Positions 15,124 through 24,641 of a DNA stretch of 30,142 bases are shown here, piece by piece. The number at the start of each line of letters is the position of its first letter. The first letter of the stretch is position 1. A program made the position numbers and the translations under genes. The notes under the pieces were generated by a model. That model did no database searches, was not told the DNA's origin, and saw only the letters and a list, made by a program, of their open reading frames with translations. This stretch comes from an uncultured Collinsella sp. (lineage in GTDB: Bacteria > Actinomycetota > Coriobacteriia > Coriobacteriales > Coriobacteriaceae): contig CAKUFD010000016.1 of NCBI GenBank assembly GCA_934647195.1, positions 1 to 30,142 on the forward strand, given 5' to 3'.

Positions 15124-15445
15124 TTCGATTTGGATACAGGTGCTTGTTGTACCTGATGCCGTGCCGATAAGCATCGGTTCCTCCATACGCCCAACCTGTC
15201 CCTAAAGGGGCGTGTTTCCCGATGCTCTATCCAGCCTTGGCGCCCCGTAGGAGAGAGCGGTGCGTGCCCGGGAAGCCGGTGTCAAAGCGCTTGGGTCTGC
15301 TGCATGCCGTCCCTTGCGTGCAGCAATGCGTGCGAGATGCGCTCCCGCGGCGATTGCCCTGCCCGGCAGGCCGCGGGAACGCAGCGCATCGCTTACCGGA
15401 AGTTACGCGCCGGCACTTGTCGGCGAAATAGAGGAGGCAATATAC
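15124..15445 (+). other. Long structured 5' leader of the phosphoketolase gene
   Basis: About 320 nt lie between the -10 box and the start codon, with no convincing gene. Several hairpins can form: CCGAT/ATCGG (15164-15177), TGCTGCATGC/GCGTGCAGCA (15298-15325), a long stem GATGCGC plus TCCCGCGGC (15336-15351) with GCCGCGGGA and GCGCATC (15370-15390), and CGCCG/CGGCG (15408-15425), which ends 5 nt before the AGAGGAGG. No U-run terminator is visible, so control, if any, would act on translation or stability. Confidence 0.45.
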
Positions 15446-17950
15446 ATGACTCAGCCCGTTATCGGAACGCCGTGGAAAAAGCTCGACGCACCCGTTTCCA
15501 GCGAGGAGCTCGAGGGGGTGGAGAAGTACTGGCGCTGCGCCAACTACCTCTCTGTCGGCCAGATTTACCTGCGCTCCAATCCTTTGATGCGCAAGGATTT
15601 CGTCGATGAGAAAACGGGCGAGGTGCGCGATTTTGGCCGTCCCGACGTCAAGCATCGCCTGGTGGGCCACTGGGGCACCACCCCGGGCGTGAACTTCCTG
15701 TTTGGCCACGTAAACCGTCTTATTGCCGATCATCAGCAAAACGCCGTGTTTCTGATGGGCCCGGGTCACGGTGGCCCGGCGGGCACCGCCCAGTCCCTGC
15801 TTGATGACACCTATCGCGAGATTCGCCCCGATATCACCGATGACGAGGCTGGCCTGCAAAAGTTCTTCCGCCAGTTCTCCTATCCCGGTGGCATCCCCAG
15901 CCACTTTGCGCCCGAGACTCCGGGTTCCATCCACGAGGGTGGCGAGCTGGGCTATACCTTGTCCCATGCATACGGTGCCGTGATGGATAACCCAAGCCTT
16001 CTTGCCGTGGCCGTGGTGGGCGATGGCGAGTCCGAGACCGGCCCGCTTGCGACCTCTTGGCAGTCCAACAAGCTCGTGAACCCCAAGACCGACGGCATCG
16101 TGCTGCCTATTCTGCACCTCAACGGCTATAAGATCGCCAACCCCACGATTCTGGCGCGCATTTCCGATGAGGAGCTTACCAAGTTCTTTGAGGGCATGGG
16201 CTACGAGCCCCACTTCTTTGTGGCAGGCTTCGACAACGAGCCTCACAGCTCCATCCATCGTCGTTTTGCCGACCTGTTCGAAGAGGTCTTCAACAAGATC
16301 TGTGACATCAAGGCTCGTGCCGAGGCGGGCGACGAGACGCGTCCTGTCTACCCGATGATCGTGTTCCGCACGCCCAAGGGCTGGACGTGCCCCAAGCATA
16401 TCGATGGCAAGAAGACCGAGGGCAGCTGGCGTGCGCACCAGGTGCCGCTGGCGTCTGCCAAGGATACGCACGAGCATTTCCGCGTGCTGCGCAGCTGGTT
16501 GCGCTCGTATAAGCCGGAGGAGCTCTTTACTCCGGAGGGGCAGATTCGCCCCGAGGTAACGTCCTTCATGCCTACGGGCGACCTGCGCATCGGTGCCAAC
16601 CCCAACGCAAACGGCGGTAAGGTGCGCCACGAGCTCACACTGCCCGACATCCATGCCCACGAGGTTCCCGTGGCAGAAAAGGGTCACGGTTGGGGCGCGA
16701 CCGAGGCGGCGCGCGTCTTTGGCGCCTATACGGCCGACGTCATGGAGCTCAACGACGATTTCCGCATCTTTGGCCCGGACGAGACGGCATCCAACCGCCT
16801 GCAGGATGCTTACAGGGTGACGCGCAAGCAGTGGGATGGCGGCTATTACGCCGATGCCGATAACGACGAGCTGTTGGCCCCTACCGGTCGCGTGGTCGAG
16901 CAACTGTCCGAGCATCAGTGCGAGGGCTTCCTCGAGGCCTACACTCTCACCGGTCGTCACGGCGTATGGAGCTCCTACGAGTCGTTCGTGCACATCGTGG
17001 ACTCCATGGTCAACCAGCACTGCAAATGGCTTGAGGCCTGCGTGCGCGAGATTCCCTGGCGCGCTCCCATCTCTGGCTTGAACATTTTGCTTTCCAGCCA
17101 CGTGTGGCGCCAGGATCACAACGGATTCTCGCATCAGGATCCAGGTTTTGTGGACCTGCTGCTCAACAAGGCAAACGACACGCATGTGGTCAACGCGTAC
17201 TATCCGTGCGACGCCAACATGGCGCTTGCCGTGGCCGAGCGCGCCTATACGTCTACGAACTGCGTGAACGCCATCTTCTGTGGCAAGCAGCCGGCGCCGA
17301 CGTTCATCACGGTGGACGAGGCCCGCGCCGAGCTTGAAGAGGGCCTGGCCGAGTGGAAGTGGGCGAGCAGCGCCGCCAGTCTGGACGACGCCGACCTGGT
17401 TATCGCTTCTTGCGGCGACGTGCCTACGCTCGAGGCCCTGGCGGCGCTCGACATGCTCAAGAAGATCGGCGTGAAGGCGACCTTCGTCAACGTGGTCGAC
17501 CTGCTCAAGATCAAGAGCGCGGCCGAGAACGACCAGGCTATCTCCAATGAGCGCTTTGCCGAGTTCTTTGGTACCGACAAGCCGGTCCTCTTCTGCTTCC
17601 ACGCATATGCGGGCACCATTCATCGCCTCATCTGGGATCGTCCCAACCACGACAACTTCCACGTGCATGGCTACGAGGAGAAGGGCTCCACGACGACTCC
17701 CTTCGACATGCTGCGCCTTAACAACATGGACCGCTGGGCGCTTGCCGCCGACGCTCTGCGCATGGTGAACGCTCAGAAGTGGGCTGCTCAGATCGAGGAG
17801 TGGGAGAACTTCCGCGAGGAGGCCTTCCAGTTTGCCGTGGACGAGGGCTACGATCACCCGGCCTTTACCAACTGGGTGTGGCCCGATGCGGCTGCCGCTA
17901 CCGAGGGTACGCTTTCGGCGACTCAGCTTACCGCCGGCGACAACGAGTAA
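15446..17950 (+). CDS. xfp: Xylulose-5-phosphate/fructose-6-phosphate phosphoketolase
   Basis: An 834-residue thiamine-diphosphate enzyme that splits xylulose 5-phosphate (and often fructose 6-phosphate) with phosphate into acetyl phosphate and glyceraldehyde 3-phosphate or erythrose 4-phosphate. Family motifs are present: G-H-W-G-T-T-P-G (about 72-79), G-P-G-H-G-G-P (105-111), S-Y-P-G-G-I-P-S-H and [14 protein letters not shown] (about 148-171), and the ThDP-binding G-D-G-E at 192-195. Length is slightly above the usual 790-825. AGAGGAGG precedes the ATG. The paired operators at 15079-15113 suggest repression by a LacI-type protein, perhaps the one encoded upstream. A strong terminator ends the transcript, so it is monocistronic. 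Confidence 0.95.
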   Translation: MTQPVIGTPWKKLDAPVSSEELEGVEKYWRCANYLSVGQIYLRSNPLMRKDFVDEKTGEVRDFGRPDVKHRLVGHWGTTPGVNFLFGHVNRLIADHQQNAVFLMGPGHGGPAGTAQSLLDDTYREIRPDITDDEAGLQKFFRQFSYPGGIPSHFAPETPGSIHEGGELGYTLSHAYGAVMDNPSLLAVAVVGDGESETGPLATSWQSNKLVNPKTDGIVLPILHLNGYKIANPTILARISDEELTKFFEGMGYEPHFFVAGFDNEPHSSIHRRFADLFEEVFNKICDIKARAEAGDETRPVYPMIVFRTPKGWTCPKHIDGKKTEGSWRAHQVPLASAKDTHEHFRVLRSWLRSYKPEELFTPEGQIRPEVTSFMPTGDLRIGANPNANGGKVRHELTLPDIHAHEVPVAEKGHGWGATEAARVFGAYTADVMELNDDFRIFGPDETASNRLQDAYRVTRKQWDGGYYADADNDELLAPTGRVVEQLSEHQCEGFLEAYTLTGRHGVWSSYESFVHIVDSMVNQHCKWLEACVREIPWRAPISGLNILLSSHVWRQDHNGFSHQDPGFVDLLLNKANDTHVVNAYYPCDANMALAVAERAYTSTNCVNAIFCGKQPAPTFITVDEARAELEEGLAEWKWASSAASLDDADLVIASCGDVPTLEALAALDMLKKIGVKATFVNVVDLLKIKSAAENDQAISNERFAEFFGTDKPVLFCFHAYAGTIHRLIWDRPNHDNFHVHGYEEKGSTTTPFDMLRLNNMDRWALAADALRMVNAQKWAAQIEEWENFREEAFQFAVDEGYDHPAFTNWVWPDAAAATEGTLSATQLTAGDNE

Positions 17951-17997
17951 GGTGCCCCTGCCTTGGGCAGCTGACTAACTTGCCTTTCTCTTCCGAT

Positions 17998-18034
17998 GGC
18001 CGCATCTGGGGTTTTCCGGGTGCGGCCCTTTTTG
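17998..18034 (+). terminator. Terminator of the phosphoketolase gene
   Basis: GGCCGCATCTGG (17998-18009) pairs fully, with two G-T wobbles, with CCGGGTGCGGCC (18016-18027); a CTTTTTG tract follows. Confidence 0.88.
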
Positions 18035-18145
18035 TGGGCGGCGCCGCGTTTTTCGTTTGCGGGGCTTCGTGTGGGATTGTCACGGTTTTGTTTCATATTT
18101 TGGATAGTTCTCGCAGAAAGCACTCTAGCATGCTAAAGTACAAAG

Positions 18146-18169
18146 ACCGGCTAAAGCCGGTTCTTTTTT
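18146..18169 (+). terminator. Terminator hairpin in the leader of the histidine operon
   Basis: ACCGGC-TAAA-GCCGGT (18146-18161) is followed by TCTTTTTT. It lies 38 nt before the hisZG start. A palindrome TAGCATGCTA (18126-18135) is just upstream. It may be an attenuator for the his genes. I see no run of His codons and no T-box sequence, so the sensing mechanism is unknown; it could also simply back up the phosphoketolase terminator. Confidence 0.6.
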
Positions 18170-18207
18170 CCGATATGTTAGCTACCGCAGAGGGGATGGG
18201 CGCACGT

Positions 18208-19929
18208 ATGACGGCCACACCGTGGGGATTCAGGGACATTTTGCCCGAGGAGGCTCAGGCGCGCGAGGAGATCGCACAGACGGTGAGGGACTGCTTTCGT
18301 GCCCATCATTACCTTCCGGTCGAAACGCCGCTGCTCGAGGACAAGGGCTCTCTCGAGGAGGGCGGCCGCATTGCGGACACCCCGTTCAAGTTGTTTGATG
18401 ACGACGGCCGTTTGCTTGTAGTGCGTCCCGACAACACGCTTCCCATCGTGCGCCTGGTCTCCACGCGCATGCGCGCAGCCGATCTGCCGCTTCGCTTGCG
18501 CTACGAGGCCCCGGTCGTGCGCGAGCAGGTGCGCGGTGCCGGCGGTTCTCGTCAGTTTACGCAGCTGGGTTTCGAGCTTATCGGCGAAGGCGACGCTGCG
18601 GGCGATGTCGAGATGGTTTCGCTGGTGACGAGCGCTGTTCGCGCCCTGGGCCTGGCCGATGCCAAGATCGTGTGCGGAAGCGTCCGCCCCTTCAAGACGC
18701 TGCTTGCAAGCGTGAGCGATCCGTCGTTGGCAGAAGACGCCCTGCGCATGGTTCACGCCAACGATTTTGTGGACCTGGATGCGCGCGTGATGGCGAGTGA
18801 CGAACCCGGGGCCATGAAGACGGCCATCTGTGAGCTGCCGCGCCTGACGGGCGATGCGGCGGTCCTCGATCGCGTGGATGAGCTTCTCGCCGCTGCTGGC
18901 GTTGCGGGTGACATGACCTGCGAGCTCCGTGCGCTCATCTCCGGGCTGGACGCCCAAGACGCCGCGCTGCTGTCCTTTGACTTCTCCATCATGAATTCCT
19001 TTGATTACTACACCGGCCTGGTGTTCAAGGCGTACGCGGGCGGCCTGCCTGATCCCGTGGGTTCGGGCGGCAGATACGATTCGGTGTTCTCTGGCGTGTT
19101 CGAATCCGATGCCGAAGTGCCCGCGGCGGGTTTTGCCTTTTCGCTCGAGCGCCTGGAGAGCGCGCTGAGCACGGCCGAGGACGCTGCCGACGGCGACCAC
19201 GCTGCCGTGCGCACGGGCAATGCAGCGGGCTCCCCGCTGCGCATCGCGGTGCCCAAGGGCTCTCTCAAGGCCGATACGCTCGAGGTTCTGGAGGCCGCCG
19301 GCATCGATGCCTCCGAGCTGCGCGACCCGGGCCGTCATCTTATCGTGCACGGCCGTGATACCCGTGCGGGCGAGGACAGCGTTGGCGATATCGAGTTCAT
19401 CATCGTGCGCCCCAGCGACGCCCCCGCCTTTGTGGGCTGTGGCGGCGCCGATTGCGGCATTTGCGGCCGTGACTCTCTGATCGAAGCCGGTCTCAGCCTT
19501 TTGCAGCTGGTCGACCTTGGCTACGGCGCCTGCAAGTTTATCGAGGCGGAGCCCTCCTGGCGTGCGGGCCAGGCCGAGCGCAACTACGCCCGCCGTGGCT
19601 CCCTGCGCGTGGCTACCAAATACCCGCGTATCGCTGCCGCGTGGTACGCGAGCCGCGGCGTGGTGGCGGATATCGTCTCGCTCCACGGTAATATCGAGCT
19701 GGGTCCTATTGTGGGCATGACCGATCGCATCGTTGACATTACGGCTACGGGTGCCACTCTGCGTGAGAACGACCTGGTTATCACCGGCGAAATCATGGAA
19801 TGCACGGCGCGCTTCTTTGTAAATCCCGGTGCCGCTCGGCTGGACCCGCGCGTGCGCATCTTGGGTGAGCGGCTGGCCGCTGCGGTGGAGCATCTCCATT
19901 TCGAGCCCGTTGCGGGCTCGGCTCAGTAA
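18208..19929 (+). CDS. hisZG: Fused ATP phosphoribosyltransferase: HisZ regulatory domain + HisG short-form catalytic domain
   Basis: One 573-residue protein catalyses and regulates the first step of histidine synthesis (PRPP + ATP to phosphoribosyl-ATP). Residues 1-320 are HisZ, a histidyl-tRNA-synthetase-like subunit: P-W-G-F-R-D-I-L-P-E-E, V-E-T-P-L-L-E, R-P-D-N-T-x-P-I-V-R, the F-T-Q-L-G-F-E-L-I-G motif and F-D-Y-Y-T-G. A linker of about 25 Ala/Asp-rich residues leads to HisG at 344-573: L-R-I-A-V-P-K-G-S-L, then the PRPP-binding motif D510-I-T-A-T-G-A-T-L. The HisG part is about 230 residues and lacks the long-form regulatory domain. In most species HisZ and HisG_S are separate proteins in an octamer. 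No frameshift or stop lies between them. The ATG at 18208 has GAGGGG 12 nt upstream; upstream in-frame ATGs exist but run through the terminator hairpin. Confidence 0.9.
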   Translation: MTATPWGFRDILPEEAQAREEIAQTVRDCFRAHHYLPVETPLLEDKGSLEEGGRIADTPFKLFDDDGRLLVVRPDNTLPIVRLVSTRMRAADLPLRLRYEAPVVREQVRGAGGSRQFTQLGFELIGEGDAAGDVEMVSLVTSAVRALGLADAKIVCGSVRPFKTLLASVSDPSLAEDALRMVHANDFVDLDARVMASDEPGAMKTAICELPRLTGDAAVLDRVDELLAAAGVAGDMTCELRALISGLDAQDAALLSFDFSIMNSFDYYTGLVFKAYAGGLPDPVGSGGRYDSVFSGVFESDAEVPAAGFAFSLERLESALSTAEDAADGDHAAVRTGNAAGSPLRIAVPKGSLKADTLEVLEAAGIDASELRDPGRHLIVHGRDTRAGEDSVGDIEFIIVRPSDAPAFVGCGGADCGICGRDSLIEAGLSLLQLVDLGYGACKFIEAEPSWRAGQAERNYARRGSLRVATKYPRIAAAWYASRGVVADIVSLHGNIELGPIVGMTDRIVDITATGATLRENDLVITGEIMECTARFFVNPGAARLDPRVRILGERLAAAVEHLHFEPVAGSAQ

Positions 19930-19993
19930 CGGGCATATACCGATTTTGACGTAGCATGGGCGCAGGTGCCCAATAGAGATAGGACTGTTTGAG

Positions 19994-21394
19994 ATGAAGA
20001 CCATCAAGTTGGCAGCGGGCGAGCTGCTGAGCGTCAACCAGCTCAATCGCAAGGGCGTGCTGCCCGAGAACATCGTGGCTTCCGCAAAAGAGATCGTTGC
20101 CCGCGTGCGCGCCGAAGGTGACGCGGCAGTGCGCGATTACTGCAGCCGCTTCGACGGCGTGGACCTCGAGAGCTTCCGTCTGCCGCAGGAGCAGATCGAT
20201 GTGGCGCTCGAGGGCTTGGACCCCACGTTTGTCGCGGCACTCGAGAAGGCCGCTGCTCAGATCCGCGAGTTCCACGAGCGCGAGGTCGAGCAGAGCTGGT
20301 TTACCACACGTGCGGATGGCACCATGCTCGGTGTCAAGGTGACCCCGCTTGCCGCCGCCGGTATCTACGTGCCGGGCGGACGCGCGCAGTATCCCTCGAC
20401 GGTGCTTATGAATGCCATTCCCGCCAAGGTTGCGGGCGTTAAGCGCGTGGTCATGGTCACGCCTCCGCAAAAGGACGGGCTCATCAGCCCCTATACGCTC
20501 GCGGCTGCCAAGCTCGGCGGCGTGGACGAAATTTACATGGTGGGCGGCGCGCAGGCGGTGGCGGCCCTTGCCTACGGCACCGAGACCATCCCGAAGGTCG
20601 ATAAGATTACCGGCCCGGGCAACGCGTTTGTCGCCGCGGCCAAGCAGATCGTCTCGGGCGACATCGGCATCGATATGATTGCCGGTCCGTCCGAGGTCTG
20701 CGTGCTCGCCGATGCGACAGCGAGCCCCATGGTCGTCGCAGCCGACCTGATGGCCCAGGCAGAGCACGACCCGCTGGCGGCTTGCTACCTGGTTACCTGC
20801 GATGCCGATTTTGCCGCCGAGGTTGAGCGCGGCATCGAGGTCCTAGTGGCGCAGTCTCCTCGCGCGGAGATTACGCGGGCGTCTCTCGACAACGAGGGCA
20901 CGATCGTAGTCGCTGCCGATATGGCGGCGGCTGTCGAAGCTGTCAACACGGTGGCGCCCGAGCACCTGGAGCTCCACTGCAAGGATGCCATGGGGCTGCT
21001 GGGCGGCATTCGCAACGCCGGCGCCATCTTCGTGGGCGCCTGGAGCTCCGAGCCGCTTGGCGACTACGTTGCCGGTCCCAATCACACGCTGCCCACGGGC
21101 GGCACGGCGCTTTTCTCCAATCCGCTTTCCGTCGAGGAGTTCGTCAAGCGCTCGAGCGTCATCTGCTATACGCCTCAGGGCCTGATGAGCGATGCGCCCG
21201 CGACTCAGCGCTTGGCCGAGGCCGAGGGCCTGTGGTCGCACGCGCTTTCCGCGGCGCTGCGCCGTCGTATCTTGGAGCAGGGTGAGGACTCCGTGAGCTG
21301 CGAGGCACTTGCCAATGCAGACCTCACTGCCGTTGCCTGGCCGGGCGACGACGTTCAGACGGTCGCCCGTGGCGCGACGCCGGCGGGTGAGTAG
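19994..21394 (+). CDS. hisD: Histidinol dehydrogenase
   Basis: HisD oxidises histidinol to histidine in two NAD-dependent steps, the end of the pathway. The 466 residues carry family blocks G-I-Y-V-P-G-G (about 122-128), V-D-K-I-T-G-P-G-N (about 202), I-D-M-I-A-G-P-S-E, the zinc-binding A-Q-A-E-H-D segment, and the catalytic pair Glu-His in A-P-E-H-L-E-L, followed by G-P-N-H-T-L-P-T-G. It starts 64 nt after hisZG with an AGGA ahead of the ATG, and its stop lies 2 nt before hisC, so translation of the two is coupled. The last 30 residues past the usual end are Ala/Asp-rich and variable. Confidence 0.97.
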   Translation: MKTIKLAAGELLSVNQLNRKGVLPENIVASAKEIVARVRAEGDAAVRDYCSRFDGVDLESFRLPQEQIDVALEGLDPTFVAALEKAAAQIREFHEREVEQSWFTTRADGTMLGVKVTPLAAAGIYVPGGRAQYPSTVLMNAIPAKVAGVKRVVMVTPPQKDGLISPYTLAAAKLGGVDEIYMVGGAQAVAALAYGTETIPKVDKITGPGNAFVAAAKQIVSGDIGIDMIAGPSEVCVLADATASPMVVAADLMAQAEHDPLAACYLVTCDADFAAEVERGIEVLVAQSPRAEITRASLDNEGTIVVAADMAAAVEAVNTVAPEHLELHCKDAMGLLGGIRNAGAIFVGAWSSEPLGDYVAGPNHTLPTGGTALFSNPLSVEEFVKRSSVICYTPQGLMSDAPATQRLAEAEGLWSHALSAALRRRILEQGEDSVSCEALANADLTAVAWPGDDVQTVARGATPAGE

Positions 21395-21396
21395 CG

Positions 21397-22512
21397 ATGG
21401 CGGAGCTTTCCCAGAAGATGAAGGAGCTCGTGCAGCCGTATCTGGCGAGCATCGAGCCGTATGACCCCAATTTCACACCCACGCGCATCAACCTCTCGGC
21501 AAACGAGAATACCTATCCCGTGCCCGAGGGCGTGCGCGAGGCCGTTGACGCCGCGCTTGCCGCAACGCCCCTTAACCGCTATCCGGATTCCATGAGCAAC
21601 GACTTGCGCGACGAGTTGGCCTCCTGGCACGGTGTCCCGCGCGAGATGGTTTGCGTGGGCAACGGTGGCGACGAGCTGCTCTATAACTTTTTGCTCGCCT
21701 TTGGCGGGCGCGGGCGCACGTTGCTCAATTGCCCGCCGTGCTTTAGCGAGTATGCGTTTTTCGCCTCGCTCGTCGAGACCGGGGTGCGCGACGTGTGGCG
21801 CGACCCCAAAACCTTTGAGCTCGATTGCGCGGAAGTGCTCAAAGCCGCTCCGTCGTGCGATCTTGCCATTGTGACCTCGCCCAACAATCCCACGGGCGAT
21901 CTTGCGCCGCTCGATTTTGTCGCCCAGCTCTGCGAAGCCTGCCCCGGTATGGTTATGGTCGACGAGGCGTATATCGAGTTTGCCGACGCTTCGCTTGGGT
22001 CCGAGGTTACAGCGCAGGGGCTTATCGCAACCTATCCCAATCTCGTTATCCTGCATACGTTGTCCAAAGCCTTTGGCGCGGCGGGCGCGCGCTGCGGATA
22101 CGTTATCGCGGCGTCTGAGGTCATCGAGGTCTTTGCGGCGATTCGCCAGATCTATTCGGTCAACGTGCTTACCCAGGCGGCGGCGCTCGCTGCCGTGCGC
22201 GCTCGCGATGCCTATGCGCCCGTCGTGGCACAGGTTGCCGCCGAGCGCGAGCGCGTTCAGGCGGCGCTCAAGGGTCTGGCTGCCGAGGGGCTGCCCGTTG
22301 AGGCTTGGCCGAGCTTTGGTAACTTCCTGCTCGTGCGCGTGGCACATGCGACCCATGTGCGTGAGCGCCTGCGCGACGAGTACTCGATTCTCGTGCGCGA
22401 CTTTAGCTATGCGCCGGGTCTTGCCGACTGCCTGCGCATTACGGTGGGCACGCCGGAGGAAAACGATGCTGTTTTGAGTGCGCTCGCCGCGCTCGTGAAG
22501 GAGGAGATGTAG
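21397..22512 (+). CDS. hisC: Histidinol-phosphate aminotransferase
   Basis: A PLP-dependent fold-type I aminotransferase that transfers the amino group from glutamate to imidazole acetol phosphate. In its 371 residues I see N-E-N (about 34) for substrate, the S-P-N-N-P-T-G block, D-E-A-Y with the PLP-binding Asp/Tyr, and the Schiff-base lysine K224 in T-L-S-K-A-F-G. R-C-G-Y after it is also typical. It begins 2 nt after hisD and ends directly before the hisB ATG. Position in the operon makes the substrate assignment safe; aromatic aminotransferase side activity is possible for the family. Confidence 0.96.
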   Translation: MAELSQKMKELVQPYLASIEPYDPNFTPTRINLSANENTYPVPEGVREAVDAALAATPLNRYPDSMSNDLRDELASWHGVPREMVCVGNGGDELLYNFLLAFGGRGRTLLNCPPCFSEYAFFASLVETGVRDVWRDPKTFELDCAEVLKAAPSCDLAIVTSPNNPTGDLAPLDFVAQLCEACPGMVMVDEAYIEFADASLGSEVTAQGLIATYPNLVILHTLSKAFGAAGARCGYVIAASEVIEVFAAIRQIYSVNVLTQAAALAAVRARDAYAPVVAQVAAERERVQAALKGLAAEGLPVEAWPSFGNFLLVRVAHATHVRERLRDEYSILVRDFSYAPGLADCLRITVGTPEENDAVLSALAALVKEEM

Positions 22513-23100
22513 ATGGCTCGCATCGCCGAGGTATCCCGCAAGACGGGGGAGACCGACATTCAGATCAAGCTCGACCTCGATGGGTCCGGCGTTTGCGCTA
22601 TCGATACAGGCGTGCCGTTTTTCGACCATATGCTCAACGCGTTTGGTCGTCACGGCCAGTTTGACCTGACGGTTCGCGCGGTGGGCGACGTCGAGGTCGA
22701 TGCGCACCACACCGTGGAGGACACGGGCATCGTGCTGGGCGAGGCGTTTTGCCAGGCGCTCGGCGATAAGGCGGGCATCACGCGATTTGCCGATTCGACC
22801 ATCCCTATGGACGAGACGCTCGTCATGGCGGCGGTCGATATTTCCGGTCGCGGCCAGGCCTATTGCGACCTGCCGGTGCCTACCGAGCGTGTGGGTACGT
22901 TCGATACCGAGCTCGCGGTCGAGTTCTTCTACGCCTTTGCGCGCGATGCCAAACTTACGTTGCACGTTCGCGAGCTTGCGGGCGAGAACAGCCATCACAT
23001 CGTCGAGGCGGCATTCAAGGCCGTGGGTCGCGCCATGCGCTTTGCATGCGAGATGGACCCGCGTGTGAAGGGCGTGCCGTCGACTAAGGGCACCCTCTAG
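22513..23100 (+). CDS. hisB: Imidazoleglycerol-phosphate dehydratase
   Basis: A 195-residue single-function dehydratase converting imidazole glycerol phosphate to imidazole acetol phosphate. The manganese-binding His motifs are clear: F-F-D-H-M-L, then D-A-H-H-T-V-E-D-T-G, and the later copy E-N-S-H-H-I-V-E-A. It lacks the phosphatase domain found fused in enterobacterial HisB, which explains the need for the separate PHP phosphatase at 26171-27079. The ATG abuts the hisC stop; GGAGGAGATGTAG within the end of hisC serves as ribosome site. Confidence 0.97.
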   Translation: MARIAEVSRKTGETDIQIKLDLDGSGVCAIDTGVPFFDHMLNAFGRHGQFDLTVRAVGDVEVDAHHTVEDTGIVLGEAFCQALGDKAGITRFADSTIPMDETLVMAAVDISGRGQAYCDLPVPTERVGTFDTELAVEFFYAFARDAKLTLHVRELAGENSHHIVEAAFKAVGRAMRFACEMDPRVKGVPSTKGTL

Positions 23101-23142
23101 CGAGGCGTTTTAATCGTTTGAATGATGAAGGAAGAGGGAACA

Positions 23143-23892
23143 GTGCTCAGTCCATCGATTGTTGTCGTCGATTATCACAAGGGCAATCTGTCGAGCGTGG
23201 TGCGCGGTTTTGCACGCGCTGGCGCCGAGGCCTATGCGAGCGATGACCCTGCGTGCGTGCGTGCAGCCGACGGCATCGTGATTCCCGGCGTCGGGTCGTT
23301 TTTTGATGCCATCACCTATATGAGCGAGTCGGGGCTTGACCAGGCGGTGCTCGAGGCGGCTGCCGCGCACAAGCCGATTTTGGGCATCTGCCTGGGGCTG
23401 CAGCTGCTGCTCGATCGTGGCGATGAGGGCATTCCGGAGGATGTTGCCGTGGCGCCTGTGGGGGATGTTTATGGCGCGGGCGCGGCTCCCGCAACCGTTT
23501 TTGAGGCGGATGGCAAACGTTGGGTGCGCGGCCTGGGCCTGGTCCACGGGTCGTGTTCGCGTTTGGAGTCCTCGCGCCTCAAGATTCCCCATGTGGGCTG
23601 GGACCAGGTGCATCTGACCGAGGAGGGTGTTGCCTCGCCTCTTTTGCGCGGCTTTCCCGAGGGCGCCAACATGTATTTCACCCATTCGTATGCGGCCGAC
23701 CTTGATGTTTCTGGCGCGGACACGCTGGGGCATACGCACTATGCGCGCAGCTTTGCCTGCATGGTGCAGCACGGGCGCGTCTTTGGTTGCCAGTTCCATC
23801 CCGAGAAATCCTCGGCACGTGGCCTGAGCCTTATCGAGAATTTTGTGGGCATCGTCGAGGATGCTGTTGCAGATAGGGAGGTAGACGCATGA
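23143..23892 (+). CDS. hisH: Imidazole glycerol phosphate synthase, glutaminase subunit
   Basis: HisH releases ammonia from glutamine and passes it to HisF. The class I amidotransferase triad is visible with this start: nucleophile C83 in G-I-C-L-G-L-Q-L-L, H219 and E221 in F-H-P-E-K-S. I prefer the GTG at 23143, with GGAAGAGGG 5 nt upstream, so that the protein begins M-L-S-P-S-I-V-V-V-D-Y; ATGs at 23122 and 23125 would add seven or six residues with no ribosome site. At 249 residues it is longer than the usual 200-215, owing to an insert around residues 105-140. The stop overlaps the hisA start by 4 nt. Confidence 0.93.
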   Translation: MLSPSIVVVDYHKGNLSSVVRGFARAGAEAYASDDPACVRAADGIVIPGVGSFFDAITYMSESGLDQAVLEAAAAHKPILGICLGLQLLLDRGDEGIPEDVAVAPVGDVYGAGAAPATVFEADGKRWVRGLGLVHGSCSRLESSRLKIPHVGWDQVHLTEEGVASPLLRGFPEGANMYFTHSYAADLDVSGADTLGHTHYARSFACMVQHGRVFGCQFHPEKSSARGLSLIENFVGIVEDAVADREVDA

Positions 23893-24641
23893 TTTTGTTT
23901 CCCGCTATCGACTTGATTGGCGGCAAGGTCGTTCGTCTGGAACGTGGCGACCGCAGCCGCTGCAAGGTATATTCCGATGACCCCGTTGCAGTTGCGCGCG
24001 AGTTTGCCGCACAGGGTGCAACGTGGCTCCATGTGGTTGATCTTTCGGCTGCATTCGAAGAGGACGAGGCGGCGCGCGAGGCCAATTCGCGTGCCATCGA
24101 GGCAATCTGCCAGGTAGATGGCCTTTCCATCGATGTAGGCGGCGGCGTGCGCTCGCTTGCGCGTATCGACGAGCTCGCGGGCTATGGCGCCAAGCGTATC
24201 GCCATGGGTACCGTTTTGGTGACGGAGCCGGGCTTTGCCGAGGTCGCGGCGCGTGGCTTTGGCGAGCTTCTGGTGGCAGACGTTGCCGCTCGCGATGGTC
24301 AGGTCAAGGTGAACGGATGGCGCGACGGCGTGGGCCTGGCGCTTGACGAGGTCGTGGGCCAGCTTGCCGAGCAGGGTTTCAAGCATCTGGTTTATACCGA
24401 TATTGCGCGCGATGGCATGCAGACGGGTATCGATGTGGCAGCGTATGCCCATGTGGCCCAGGTTGCCGGCTTCCCGGTGGTTGCTTCGGGCGGAATCTCC
24501 ACGCTCGACGATATTCGTGCGGTCGCTGCCGCGGGCCCGGATGTTATCGAGGGAGCCATTACCGGACGCGCTCTGTACGAGGGCAACTTCACGCTGGCGC
24601 AGGCCTTGGCTGCTGCCCATGGAGAGGAGGGCACATGCTAA
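23889..24641 (+). CDS. hisA: ProFAR isomerase (HisA)
   Basis: A 250-residue TIM-barrel isomerase that opens the ribose ring of ProFAR. Catalytic D8 lies in [14 protein letters not shown], and the second acid/base Asp in Y-T-D-I-A-R-D-G. The phosphate-binding loops G-G-G-V-R and S-G-G-I-S are both present. The ATG overlaps the hisH stop (ATGA) and its own 3' end overlaps hisF by 7 nt, so the three genes are tightly coupled. In some actinobacteria this enzyme (PriA) also does the TrpF reaction; the sequence here does not let me decide that. Confidence 0.96.
   Translation: MILFPAIDLIGGKVVRLERGDRSRCKVYSDDPVAVAREFAAQGATWLHVVDLSAAFEEDEAAREANSRAIEAICQVDGLSIDVGGGVRSLARIDELAGYGAKRIAMGTVLVTEPGFAEVAARGFGELLVADVAARDGQVKVNGWRDGVGLALDEVVGQLAEQGFKHLVYTDIARDGMQTGIDVAAYAHVAQVAGFPVVASGGISTLDDIRAVAAAGPDVIEGAITGRALYEGNFTLAQALAAAHGEEGTC

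Noticed and set aside
15227..17857. A minus-strand open frame of 876 codons opposite the phosphoketolase gene
   Set aside because: It mirrors a strongly supported enzyme, has no ribosome site or family motif, and long antisense frames are expected with this GC and codon bias.
18035..18207. T-box riboswitch before the his operon
   Set aside because: There is no AGGGTGGNACCGCG-like core and the region is too short.
18178..20073. A minus-strand open frame of 631 codons across hisZG
   Set aside because: It is antisense to two clear enzyme domains and has no motif or start signal.
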